A stretch of DNA of 64,000 nucleotides from Eutreptiella sp. 'Long Island Sound 2002' (Eukaryota; Euglenozoa; Euglenophyceae; Eutreptiales; Eutreptiaceae), in NCBI GenBank assembly GCA_964036045.1, contig OZ038379.1:111794611-111858610 (forward strand), in the 5' to 3' direction. Made by a program: the position numbers and the translations under genes. How positions within the stretch are numbered: the first letter of the stretch is position 1; each line of letters begins with the position of its first letter. Below, piece after piece: positions 1-9,889 of this stretch. The notes beneath the pieces were generated by a model. That model was not told the origin of the DNA. It was given only the letters and a program-made list of their open reading frames with translations, and searched no databases.

Positions 1-1259
1 TGCTCCTGCCACTGCCCCTGCCCCCCCTGCCACTGCCCTTGCCCCTCTCACCGCCCCTGCTCCTGCCACTGCCCAGGCCCTTGCCCCTGCCCCTGCCCCT
101 GCCCCTGTTCCTCCCACTGCCCCTGCCCCTGCCCCTGCCCCCCCTGCCCCTGCCTCTGCCCCTGCCTAGCCCCGGCCCCTGCCCCTGCCCCAGCCACTGC
201 CTCTGCCCCTGCCTTTGCCCCTGCCACTGCCCCTGCCCCAGCCACTGCCCCTGCCCCTGCCCCTGCTACTGCCAGCACCCATGCCCCTGCCCCTGCCCCT
301 GCCCCTGCTACAGCCAGTGCCCCTGCCCCTGGCCCTGCCACTGCCATTGCCCCTGCCATGCCCCTGCCCCTGCCCCTGTCCCTGCCCATGCCCCTGCCCC
401 TGCCCCTGCCACTGCCCCTATCCCATCCACTGCCCCTGCCCCTGCCCCTGCCCCTGCCCCTGCCCCTGCCCGTGCCCCTGCCCCTGCTCCTGCCCCTGCC
501 ACAGAGCCTGCCCCTGCCCCTGCCCCCCTGCCCATGCCTCTGCCCCTGCCCCTGCCACAGCCACTGCCCCTGCCCCTGCCCCTGCTACTGCCACTGCCCC
601 TGCCCCTGCCCCTGCTACTGCCACTGCCCCTGCCACTGCCCCTGCCACTTCCTCTGCCCCTGCCCCTGCCCCTGCCCCTGCCTTTGCCTGTGCCCCTGCT
701 ACTGCCCCTGCCCCTGCCCCTGCCCCTGCCCCTACCCCTGCCCCTGCCCCTGCCACTGCCCCTGCTCAAGCCACTGGCCCTGTCCCTGCCCCTGCCCCTG
801 CCCCAGCCCCTGCCCCTGCCACTGCCCCTGCCCCTGCCCGTGCCCCGGCCCCTGCCCCTGCCACTGCCCTTACCCCTCCCACTGCCCCGGCTCCTGCCAC
901 TGCCCCTGCCCCTGCCCCTGCCCCTGCCCCTGCCACTGCCCCTGCCCCTGCCCCTGCCCCCCCTGCTCCTACCTCTGCCCCTTCCCCTGCCCCTGCCACT
1001 GCCCCTGCATCTGCCCCTGCCCAAGCCCCTGCCCCTGCCCTTGCCCCTTCAACTGCCCCTGCCCCTGCCCCTGCCACTGCCCTTGCACCAACCACTGTCC
1101 CTGCCCATGTTGCAGCCCCTGCCACTGCCCCTGCCACTGCCCCTGCCCCTCCCGCGGCCCCTGCTTCTGCCCCTGCCCCTGCCCCTGCCCCTGCCCCTGC
1201 CTCTGCCCTTGCCGCCCCAGCCCCTGCCTCTGCCCCTGCCCCTGCCCCTGCCGCGACAA
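1..1259. repeat. (TGCCCC)n hexanucleotide microsatellite array
   Basis: About 1.26 kb of imperfect TGCCCC/GCCCCT repeats with scattered CCACTG, TCTGCC and CTACTG variants. The array runs off the left edge of the window. No stop codon occurs in most frames, so every frame is open. The plus strand reads as Pro-Leu, Ala-Pro and Cys-Pro dipeptides and the minus strand as Gly-Ala, Gly-Gln and Gly-Arg dipeptides. These open frames follow from the period being a multiple of three and are not evidence of genes. The minus strand is a GGGGCA repeat and could form G-quadruplexes. Confidence 0.95.
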
Positions 1260-2430
1260 GAAGACGTCAAGGACGGCAAGACAGCAGGCGGTGCAAGCAT
1301 ACAGAACACAGAACACAACTCCCCTCCAAGCCCTAGTGGGGGTACGTTTGGTGACGTCCCTGCTAGACCACAGCCGCCTGGTCACGCTGTGTTCTCGTGC
1401 CAAAGCATAGGTGGGCCAAAGGTGCCATGACATAGGAACAGTGGCCAGACGACCCGGACAGGAACGTGCGGAGAAGGGCGCGCCGAATGCGCGGATGCAG
1501 GGGAGAGGATAGGAGCGACCCGTGCAAGGAGCACGAAACGGTCCCCGGATGGATGAGGATCCTGTGGGCCCGCGCCACGGGGTTGCTGGCGGCCCGGTGG
1601 GGTATTAACACGGGATGAGGGGTGGGATCGGGGCACGGGGCTAGGACAGGGGTGTGGCACGGGCCACACAACGGCCCCAAGGCAACAGAAAACCATGTGG
1701 AGCGGGGATTGGGCCAGTGACGGTATGTGGCGAAGGGGAACGGGACATGTGATGGGAAGGGAGGCCGAAAGCGCCAAGCAACAGCCCCTTGGGATTGGGA
1801 AACCAGTCGCCATGGAGTGGTAAACCATAGGCCAACCATGGGGAGCCTGGCCACGGGAAGTCGGGAAAACGCCCTGAACTCTGGGACGGCCGTGAGGTGT
1901 CCGCAGGGGTGAGGGTTGACCCTGAGGTCCCCGGGTACAAAGTACACGTAGGTTCACATGTGAGCGGGACCTGGGGGAACGTGGAAAGGGTCGCCCCCTG
2001 GCCTCCAGCCGCGGATGGACGACACCCAAGTGCATCCCGGAGCCGAGTGGGTACTCCAGCCCGTGAGGGATGGGGAGTGGTGGAATGTGGTTGACAGAGA
2101 GAAAGGCTCTGCTGTCGGCGAGGGCTATCCACAGGAAACCCGCCTGCAGGCGCCCAAAAGGCTGTGCTAGGGGGGGAAGGCCGGGGGGTCATTCGATGGG
2201 TGACCGGAAGGAGCTGAGACTGTGAGGGCAGCGACTGAAGGACACCTACCGCCGGTCATGCCCCAAGGGAACCTGGTTGAAGTTCTCGGCCGTGAGGTGA
2301 GAAAGGGGTCGCCAGGGGAACTGATGCTGGAGAGCTCTCCTTCCCGCCAGAGGCGGCCACCATGTAAAACAAGCAAGGAGATGTCAGATGAGGCTGCGGA
2401 CGCGGCCGCCCTTACTTACTTATTTACTTG
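1260..2430 (+). repeat. Dispersed repeat X, copy 1, with (TTAC)n-type 3' end
   Basis: This GC-rich segment recurs at 2.6-3.66 kb (plus), 8,708-9,158 (plus) and 34,009-35.1 kb (minus). Shared landmarks include GGTCGCCCCCTGGCCTCCAG, a CAAAAGGCTGTGCTAG block near 2,155, CCGCCAGAGGCGGCCACCAT near 2,345 and TCAGATGAGGCTGCGGACG just before the terminal TTACTTACTTATTTACTT. A family of copies ending in a short simple-repeat tail resembles 5'-truncated non-LTR elements or SINEs (inference). No conserved plus-strand protein is seen. The minus strand is open over much of its length in several copies, which GC richness may explain. Confidence 0.8.
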
Positions 2431-3660
2431 GGACACCAAGGGTGAAGTGGTGCACCCAGGGCCGCCCACCCAGCAAAACCAAGGGTGGAGTCACACAAAC
2501 AGCAAGATGCCCGAGCCAGGAATGGTGGGAGAACAACAACTGAAGTGCCATCCCCCCCGAAACTGAGGGGGGACAACAACATGGACACCAAGTACGCAAG
2601 CAGGGCACGACAGCAAAGCACTCCATCCCTGCAAGCCCTAGCAGGGGTACGTGTAGTGAGGTCCCTGCCAGGCCACAGCCGCGCAAAAAAAAACCGCTAT
2701 GTTCTCGTGCACAAACGCAGGTGAACAATAGGGCAGCCTACCCAGCATAACCGAGGGCGCAGATCACACACAGGGCAACACGCCTGAGCCAGGTATCGGG
2801 GGGACAGAAGAAAGAAGGGCCCTCGGCCAGGAATGGCAAGGGACAAACATCAGAAGGGCCATATGCCGGGGACGGCGAGGATTGAAAAACGATGTCAAGG
2901 ACGGCAAGACCACATGCGGTGCACGCATACAGAACACACCACCCCTCCAAGCCCTAGTGGGGGTACGTGTAGTGGCGTCCCTGCTGGGCCACAGCCGCAT
3001 AGAGGCGCTGTGTTCTTGTGCAAATACACAGGTAGGCAAACAGGGCCTGGACATGGGAAATGTTGCGGGTCGCCCCGGACAGGATCATCCGGGACTGGTC
3101 AAGGGAACGCACCATGAGCCCGGGACAAGGGGATAGGATAGGAGCAACCCGTGCAAGGAGCACAAAATGGTCCCCGGAAGGATGAGGAACCTGTGGGCCC
3201 GCGCCTCTGGGTTGCTGGCGGCCTGGCCGGGTATAAACACGGGATGAGGGATGAGATGAGGGGACGGGACCAGGAAAAGAGTGGGCGAGGGCCGCACCAC
3301 AGCCCCTAGAGAACGGGAAACCGCGGGACGCGGGGATGGGGCCGGTGACGAGATGAGGCAAAGGGGAGCGGGACATTGCGGGGTGGCGAATGAAACAGAG
3401 CAGGGAAAGATGGCAGAAAGCGCCAAGCAACAGCCCCGTCTGATTTGGAAACCAGTGGCCATGGAGTGGTAAACCATGGGCCAACCATGGGGAGCCTGAC
3501 CACGGCAGGTCGGGAGAATGCACTGAACTCCGGGACGGCCGTGAGGTGTCCGCAGGGGTGAGGATTGACCCTGAGGTCCCCAGGTCAATGGCCTGAGTTA
3601 ACGTAGGTTCACACGTGAGCGAGACCTGGGGGAACGTGCAAAGGGTGTCCCCCTGGCCTC
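2431..3660 (+). repeat. Rearranged and partial X-repeat copies
   Basis: Two further pieces of the X family follow copy 1. A block at about 2,600-2,735 matches 1,320-1,400 (CAAGCCCTAG then GGGGTACGTG). A longer block at about 2,885-3,660 matches about 1,265-2,010, including the GATGAGG/CCTGTGGGCCCGCGCC and CCAACCATGGGGAGCCTG landmarks. The second block stops abruptly inside GGCCTCCAG at 3,660, where a different tetranucleotide repeat begins. That junction is either a truncation or an insertion point. Confidence 0.75.
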
Positions 3661-3686
3661 CAGGTAGGTAGGTAGGGTAGGTAGAT
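3661..3686. repeat. (GGTA)n tetranucleotide microsatellite
   Basis: Short run of GGTA repeats with one extra base. It sits exactly where the X copy is cut off. On the opposite strand it reads (TACC)n, as does the short run at 59,261-59,275. It may be the tail of a minus-strand insertion extending to the right (inference). Confidence 0.7.
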
Positions 3687-4205
3687 TTGTGCATTCGGTC
3701 GTGGAGAGGCGCCCCATGGTTCTCGCTGGCGTTGCCGCTGTGACGAACAGGAAGAGGCTCCGCGCATGAAGAGGGCAGGCGGCTTACATCCCGCTAGACC
3801 TGACTGGTGGCCCCGAACAAAGCTGCCCCGCGCAACACCAGGAGGGGTGACTGCCGTCAACGTGAAGCCCTTGTCTCGCCCGGAGGGTGTGCCCCCGTGC
3901 TTGCGCACGTCCCCTCCTTGGGGCGGAACCCTAAAAGTTCACCGGACTTCCTGGCGTATCCCGTTCCCAAAGCATGCATGCATGTTCTTGGTACTGGGGT
4001 TCCGAGGTGCTTGGGTGTCGCACACTCCGCCTCGAGTCCCAAAGTAGCGCAGGCCTTAGGATGCAGCCTTACCCCTGGTCTCCGGATCTCATTTGGCCGG
4101 GTCACCTGCATGGCACGGGCTGCCTCAATGCCCGGGCTATGGACACTTGGTTTCCTACTGTTGTGTGGCGCTTGTGTCGGGGTCCGGGTTGTGCTTGGGC
4201 TCGAA
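3687..4205. other. Unassigned spacer
   Basis: About 520 bp of mixed composition between the GGTA run and the minisatellite. Open frames on both strands run into the minisatellite and show no recognisable domain. I see no promoter, RNA gene or repeat copy here. Confidence 0.5.
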
Positions 4206-6015
4206 CTTCGGCTGCGCCTCGCCACTCCTGGCCGGGGTGATGGGGTGAGTGTGTGTTTTCGTGCGCGCTTCGCTTGTACCCCGCCACACCTGCCTGGGGT
4301 GTGCGGTGTGGGTGTGTGTGCTTTGACTCGGGTTTCGGCTGCGCCCCGCCACTCCTGGCTGGGGTGTTGGGGTGTTTGTGTGTTTGTACGCGCGCTCCGC
4401 TTGTACCCCGCCACTCCTGGCTGGGGTGTGTGGTGGGGGTGTGTGTGCTTGGGCTGGGGTTTCGGCTGCGCCCCCCCACTCCTGGCTGGGGTGTCGGTGT
4501 GTGTGTGTGCTTTTGTGTGCGCTCCGCTTCTACCCCGCCACTCCTGGCTGGGCTGTGCAGTGTGGGCGTGTGTGTTTGGGCTCGGGTTGTGGCTGCGCCC
4601 CGCCTTTCCTGGCTGGGGTGCAGGGGTGTGCATGTGCTTGTGTGCCCGCTCCGCTTGTACCCCGCCACTCCTGGCTGGGGTGTGCCGTGTGGGTGTGAGT
4701 GCTTGGGCTGGGGTTTGGGCTACGCTCCGCCACTCCTGGCTGGGGTGTTGGGTCGTGTGTGTGCTTGTGTGCACACCCCGCTTGTACCCCGCCATTCCTG
4801 GCTGGGGTGTGCGATGTGGGCGTGTGTGCTCGGGCTCCGGTTTCGGCTGCGCCCCGCCACTCTTGGCAGGGTTGTTGGGCTGTGTGTGTTCTCGTGTGCG
4901 CACCTGGCTTGTACCCCGCCATTCCTGGCTAGGGTTTGCGGTGTGGGCGTGTGTGCTCGGGCTCGGGTTTCGGCTGCGCCCCGCCACTCCTGGCTAGGGT
5001 GTTGGGGCGTGTATGTGCTTGTGTGCCCGCTCCGCTTGTACCCTGCAACTCCTGGCTTGGGTGTGCGGTGTGGGTGTGTGTGCTTCGGCTGGGGTTCCGG
5101 CTGTGCCCCGCCACTCCTGTCTTTTTGGGGTGTGTGTGTGCTTGTGGGCGCACTCCGCTTCTACTCCGCCACTCCTGGCTGGGGTGTGTGGTGCGGGTGT
5201 GTGTGCTTGGGCTCGGGTTTCGGCTGCACCCCGCCTCTCCTGGCTGGGGTGTTGGGGTGTGTGTGTGCTTGTGTGCGCACTCCGCTTGTACTCCGCCACT
5301 CCTGGCTGGGGTGTGTGGTGTGGGCGTGTGTGTTCCGGCTTTGGTTTCGGCTGCGCCCCGCCTTTCCTGGCTGGGGTGTTGGGGTGTTCGTGTTTGTGTG
5401 CGCGCTCCGCTTGTACCCCGCCACTCCTTGCTGGGGTGTGCGTTGTGGGTGTGTGTGCGTGGGCTCGGGTTTTGGCTGCGCCCCGCCTCTCCTGGCTGGG
5501 GTGTCGGGGTGTGTGTGTGTTTGTGTGCGCGCCCCTGCTGTAACCCGCCACTCCTGGCTGGGGTGTGCGGCGTTGGTGTGTGCGCTTTGGCTCGGGTTTC
5601 TGCTGCGCCCCGCCACTCCTGGCTGGGGTGTTGGCCTGTGAGTGTGCTTGCTTGCGCACTCCGCTTGTACCCCGCCACTCCTGGCTGGGGTGTTGGGGTG
5701 TGTGTGTGTTTGTTTGCGCGCTCCGCTTGTACCCCGCCACTCTTGCCTGGGGTGTGCGGCGTGGGTGTGTGCGCTTCGGCTCGGGTTTTGGCTGCGCCCC
5801 GCAACTCCTGGCTGGGGTGTTGGGGTTTGTGTGCGTTTGCGTACGCGCTCCTCTTTTACTCCGCCACTCCTGGCTGGGGTGTGCGGCGTGGGCGTGTGTG
5901 TTTGGGCTCGGGTTTCGGCTGCGCCCCGCCACTGCTGGCTGGGGCGTCGGGGTTTGTGTGCCCCTGTGTGCGCGCTCCTCTTGTACCCCGCCATTCCTGG
6001 CTGGGGTTTGTGGTT
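4206..6015. repeat. Dimeric minisatellite, alternating 62- and 65-bp subunits
   Basis: Roughly 28 subunits, each beginning CCGCCACTCCTGGCTGGGGT. Two subunit types alternate. One carries GTGTGTGTGCTTGTGTGCGC and then CTCCGCTTGTACC. The other carries GTGTGGGCGTGTGTGCTTGG and then TTTCGGCTGCGCC. Measured spacing of the CTGGCTGGGG core is 62 then 65 bp (5,241, 5,303, 5,368), giving a 127-bp higher-order unit. Long open frames on both strands (Cys/Leu/Trp/Val-rich or Thr/His/Ser-rich) are repeat translations, not genes. Confidence 0.93.
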
Positions 6016-8050
6016 TGTGGGTGTGGTGTTGCCTGCCACCTGTTATTGTGCGGTGGTTCGTTGCGTGTTGCGCGCGCTGCCCGGGTTTGCGGCAGCCCGT
6101 GGCCGTTGTTGCTTGGCACCTGTTCGTGTGCCTTGGTCCTGGCCGGCAGCGTGCTACTCAGGCGTGCCTCGTGGCCCCGCGTAGTCCGGTCGCAGTCCGG
6201 TCGCTCTCGGTGCTCCGGTTGGCTTTTCTGGCGCTGTGGTGCCTTTCCCCACAGCGAGGGCTTGCGCCGGCGGCTCTACTTGGTGGCTGCGCGGGGCACG
6301 CGGAGGCTGGCCGGGAACCGGGCTCATTGTGCCTGCCGCTGGCCCCCGGTAAGGCAGGGGCTCTGGGCTCGCTCCGCGTCGTACCCGTTCAGGGCCCCGC
6401 GATGGGGTTGTCCCTGGCGGGTCCCTCCGGCGTCGGTCTTGGGCTGCGTGCGCTGCGGTGGTTGGCGTGTGTGGACCCGGTCACTGACGCGTCCGGCTTC
6501 CCGTACCGTCCGTCTTCCGGCGGGGGACTCAGCTGGTGCACCGGGGCTGTTTTGTGTGGACGCCCACACAGTTCTCTTCAGGTCGGAGGACGCCACGCAC
6601 GGGTGCCGCGTGTGTGTGCGTGTGCGTGCCCTGCTTGGCCGGGTCGGGCGGGCCGGCCTGCCGGGCGCATTGTGGTGCGCGTCACCGTTTCCTGTGGCTG
6701 GTCTTGGTGCGCTCGTTGTATGCTCGGCCCCCTCTGGGCTGGGGTTGCCCTTTCTTCCTTCTGTGCGCCTCAGTTGTTTCTGGCGTTCCTTGTCTTCGGG
6801 CCCGGGCTGCCTTGGGCCTTGGCGTATTGCTGACCAACCCTTTCCCCCCCTTTTTCCTTTTTTTTCTTCCCCTACCCCCCCGCTTCCCCCCTTCTCTTCG
6901 CTGTGTGCGCCCCTGTTGTCTCTGGCGTTCCGCGTTTTCCGGCCCGGGGTGCCTTGAGCCTTGGCGTCTCCTTGGACCCCCCTCCCCCCCCTTTTTCGTT
7001 TTTTTTCCCGTGCTTCTTTTCTTTTTTCTTGTTCTGCCTGCTTTTTGCCGGGACTTTGTTTTTTTTTCCTCCCCCGTCTTTTTCTGTTTTTTTCCCCCCT
7101 CCTTTCTGCGCCCCCGTTATCTCCGGCGTTCCGTGTGTTCCGGCCCTGGGTGCCTTGGGCCGTGGCAACTTGTTGTCCCCCCCCGCCCCGCCCCCCCCTT
7201 TTTTTTTCCTTCCTTCCTGTTTTTTCTTCTTGTCCGTGCCTTGCCGCTGGTGCGGTGCGGGGCTCGTTGGTGCGTCCTGGGCTGCCGGGTGTGCTGGTGT
7301 GTGCTTCGGTGGTGCTGTCGCTGTCGTTGCTCTTTGTGCGGTGCTCTCTCGCCCCTCTGGCGCTGGCTGGTGTTGTGTGGTGTTGCCTGTTGTGTTTGGG
7401 TGTTTGCTGTTGGGCCTGGCTGCCCTCTGTTGTCTCCTGGCGGGTCATGGTGTCGTGTTTCGGTGGTGCAGTCACTGTCTGGCCGCGTGGCTCGCCGTCC
7501 TGTGGTTTGGTGTGGTGTGTCTTGGTGCTCAGCTGCCCTGTGTTGTGTTCTGTGGCGCTGTGCTGTTGTGTGGTGGTGTGCTGTTGTGCTCTGCTGTTTG
7601 CTTGCGTCGTTGCCTGTGTTTGTTGTTCTTTTCCTGCCGCTTCGCGTCTGTTGTGTGTGCTCTGGGGTGTCGTGCTGTGCGTTCTCTGTCCTCTGCGCCC
7701 TGTGCCTTGCTGTGCTGCGCTGTGTTGGTGCCCTTGCGTTGTGCTGTCCGCGTGGTCTGCGCTGTTTCTGGTGCCTGGTCCTGTTGGTTCCTGGTGTCGC
7801 TGCGTGTTTTTGGTGGTCCGCTGGTGGCTCTGGTTGCCTGGCGCCTTCTTTTGGTGGTGTTTGTCGGCCTTGGTGTCCGTGCCTGGCCGCTTCTCCCGTC
7901 GCTCAGCGTCTTCCCTGTGGTGTCCTGCTCTCCTGTGTTGTGTCCTGTGGCGCTGTGCCGCCGTGTGGTGCTGTGCTGTGGTGCCCTGTCGTCTTTTTTT
8001 TTCTTTTGTTTTTTTGCTTTGCTTGTGGCGCTGGGTGTCTGTTTCCCCTA
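6016..8050. other. Pyrimidine/GT-rich low-complexity region with imperfect duplicated blocks
   Basis: No gene is supported. Three related blocks at about 6,748-6,870, 6,880-7,010 and 7,095-7,215 each contain CTGGCGTTCC, a CCGGCCC...GGTGCCTTG-type core, then poly-C and poly-T runs. A second pair of related blocks carries CCTGTGTTGTGT and GTGGCGCTGTG at about 7,540 and 7,935. Read on the minus strand, the right end is CAC-rich with an A-rich stretch (about 8,030-7,990). That composition resembles the 3' part of the LINE at 58.4 kb, so it could be a diverged minus-strand LINE 3' end (weak inference). Confidence 0.5.
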
Positions 8051-8707
8051 AAACGTTTCCTGTATAACCCGTAAAAAATGCTTTTCTGTTTTTGGAAAAA
8101 GATTAATTTTATACTCTACGCCACCCATGCGCGTGCAACAAGACCACATTGTTTTCTCTGACTTACCCGTTACCCATCGGCCTCCGTGGCGTCGTTGTTG
8201 AAAGTACTCCCAACTCTTTTTCCCATACTTGATGTTGTAGTTCAAATTGGTGGTTGTTGTCTTGATGGCGCGTATGTTCCGCCTGCAGCGGAGAGGAGGC
8301 AAAGGGGCTGAGGGGGGAGCAGAAGCGGGAGGGAGACGTACATGGTGAAGAAAAGAGGGCGTAAGGTAGCGAGTGCAGGGGTGCGGCGCGTTGCGAAAAT
8401 TTTTTTTCCGAGTTTTACGCGTTGCTCGCGACGCAGTTCTATTTGCGTAGACGGCGTATTAGGCGATGATGGGCACGGCGTTATGTTCCTATTAACGTTA
8501 CAGCGCTTACAGCGCTCTTTATTTGTCTATTTAAGTTCAAAATTTTCGACGTCGTGTTTTAACACATTTCGCTGCGCGCTTGTTGTCCTAGCCGTTTTTT
8601 ATGGTATTTAGCTTTATTTGCAGCTATTTAGAAAATTGTTTTGTCGTGTTTTTCTTATGTCTTTATTTCATTCTCAGTTCTGTCACCGGCGAGCGCGACA
8701 AAACACC
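8051..8707. other. AT-rich interlude, no clear gene
   Basis: About 650 bp of distinctly AT-rich DNA between GC-rich repeats, ending exactly where X copy 2 begins. A minus-strand frame of 84 codons (8,302-8,048) has balanced amino-acid content rich in Lys, Arg, Thr and Asn, with no motif I recognise. The plus strand has a short frame (8,342-8,611) that also lacks a motif. The patch may be a fragment of another element or unique sequence. Confidence 0.35.
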
Positions 8708-9158
8708 GAACGTGCAAAGGGTCGCCCCCTGGCCTCCAGCCGCAGATGAACGACAACCAAGTGCATCCGGGAGGCAAGTGGGTGCTCCAACCCGTGAGGA
8801 ATGGGGAGTCGTGGAATGTGGTTGAGAGCAAAGCTGGGCTGTCCTCGACGGCTATCCACAGCAAACCCGCCTGCAGGCACCCAAAAGGCTGTGCTAGGGG
8901 GGGGAAGGCCGGAGGAACCTTCGATGGATGACCGGAAGGAGCTGAGACCGTGAGGGCAGCGACTGAAGGAACCCTACCGCCAGTCAACCCCAAAGGGAAC
9001 CTGGTCGAAAATCTGGGCCGTGAGGTGAGACAGGGGTCACCAAGGGAACTACTGGTGGAGAGCTCTCCTTCCCGCCAGAGGCGGCCACCATGTAAAACAA
9101 AGAGAGGGGTGTCAGATGAGGCTGTGGATGCGGCTGCCCTTACTTACTTACTTACTTA
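8708..9158 (+). repeat. Dispersed repeat X, copy 2, 5'-truncated, with (TTAC)5 tail
   Basis: Starts at GAACGTGCAAAGGGTCGCCC, matching the interior of X copy 1 near 1,977, and runs collinearly to GAGGCTGTGGATGCGGCTGC followed by five TTAC units. It is 5'-truncated relative to copy 1. The tail abuts the protease codons of element B with no spacer. Together with copy 3 (minus strand, 34.0 kb) it bounds the nested mosaic, tails facing inward. Confidence 0.8.
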
Positions 9159-9500
9159 CTGATTGATACAGGGGCACATGCAAATTTGGTGTGTACCGGT
9201 CTCTTTCCACATCATGAATGGGAACCGGCAGCCAACCCTATTTGTTTGACGACTGTTACCGCAGGGGCAATGGCTGGTGTCATGTTGAGTCAAAAGATCG
9301 AGATGTGCTTTCTGGATACCTGGCAATTCTCTACGACCACGGAAGCCGAGTTACGCAATGTAGATATGCATTGCGACAGCATTTCTGGGGTTTCCATTTC
9401 TCTTCAAAGAAGGATGGTTTGTTGACACTGAGAGGCAGTGTCTGGTGGAGCGTGGTCCCAACCAGCTCCCCACAGAACCTCGCGGTTTGCAGTATTAAAG
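9159..9500 (+). pseudogene. Element B: retropepsin (aspartic protease) remnant
   Basis: The frame opens with Leu-Ile-Asp-Thr-Gly-Ala, the catalytic signature of retroviral-type aspartic proteases, followed by His-Ala-Asn-Leu-Val. It continues to a stop at 9,423, with homologous-looking sequence carrying on in another frame to about 9,500. The gag that should precede the protease is absent, because the repeat X tail sits directly upstream. In Ty3/gypsy elements this enzyme cleaves the Gag-Pol precursor. The copy is non-functional: it lacks a start, is truncated and is frameshifted. Confidence 0.7.
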
Positions 9501-9889
9501 CCTGACTGCTTATCACCAGATGCAACACAGCCCTACATCGAGTCATGCACAATTGGTGTTTCGCGCGTACATTTGGGCAGTTCTCGTTGGGACCGTGAAA
9601 CGGACAAGCGTATGCTCTATCCACGGTTGTTGAAGGGCTACACCTTCAGTCACGATATGGATGAATATGGGGAACAAGAATTCCTTCCTGGGAAGGATGG
9701 CGCGAATCGTATCATTAATCAAGTGGTGAAGGTCAGCAATAACCTGCAAGGAGAAGCGATCAGTCAGCGTTGGAGGAACGTATGCCACTGCTATCGAGAG
9801 ACGTCTTATCCTGGTGCTATATGGCCCAAGCAACCAATCAGGGCACCATTTGGGGGGGCCTGCCTCTCTTTACGGCCGGGATTTCGAGT

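Noticed and set aside
39-1433. Long open frames in all phases over the hexanucleotide array (Pro-Leu, Cys-Pro, Ala-Pro, Gly-Ala)
   Set aside because: A six-base repeat without stop codons is open in every frame by construction; no start context or domain.
3807-6957. Open frames of 300 to 670 codons on both strands through the minisatellite at 4.2-6.0 kb
   Set aside because: They translate the 62/65-bp units in rotating phase and change with each unit; no conserved domain.
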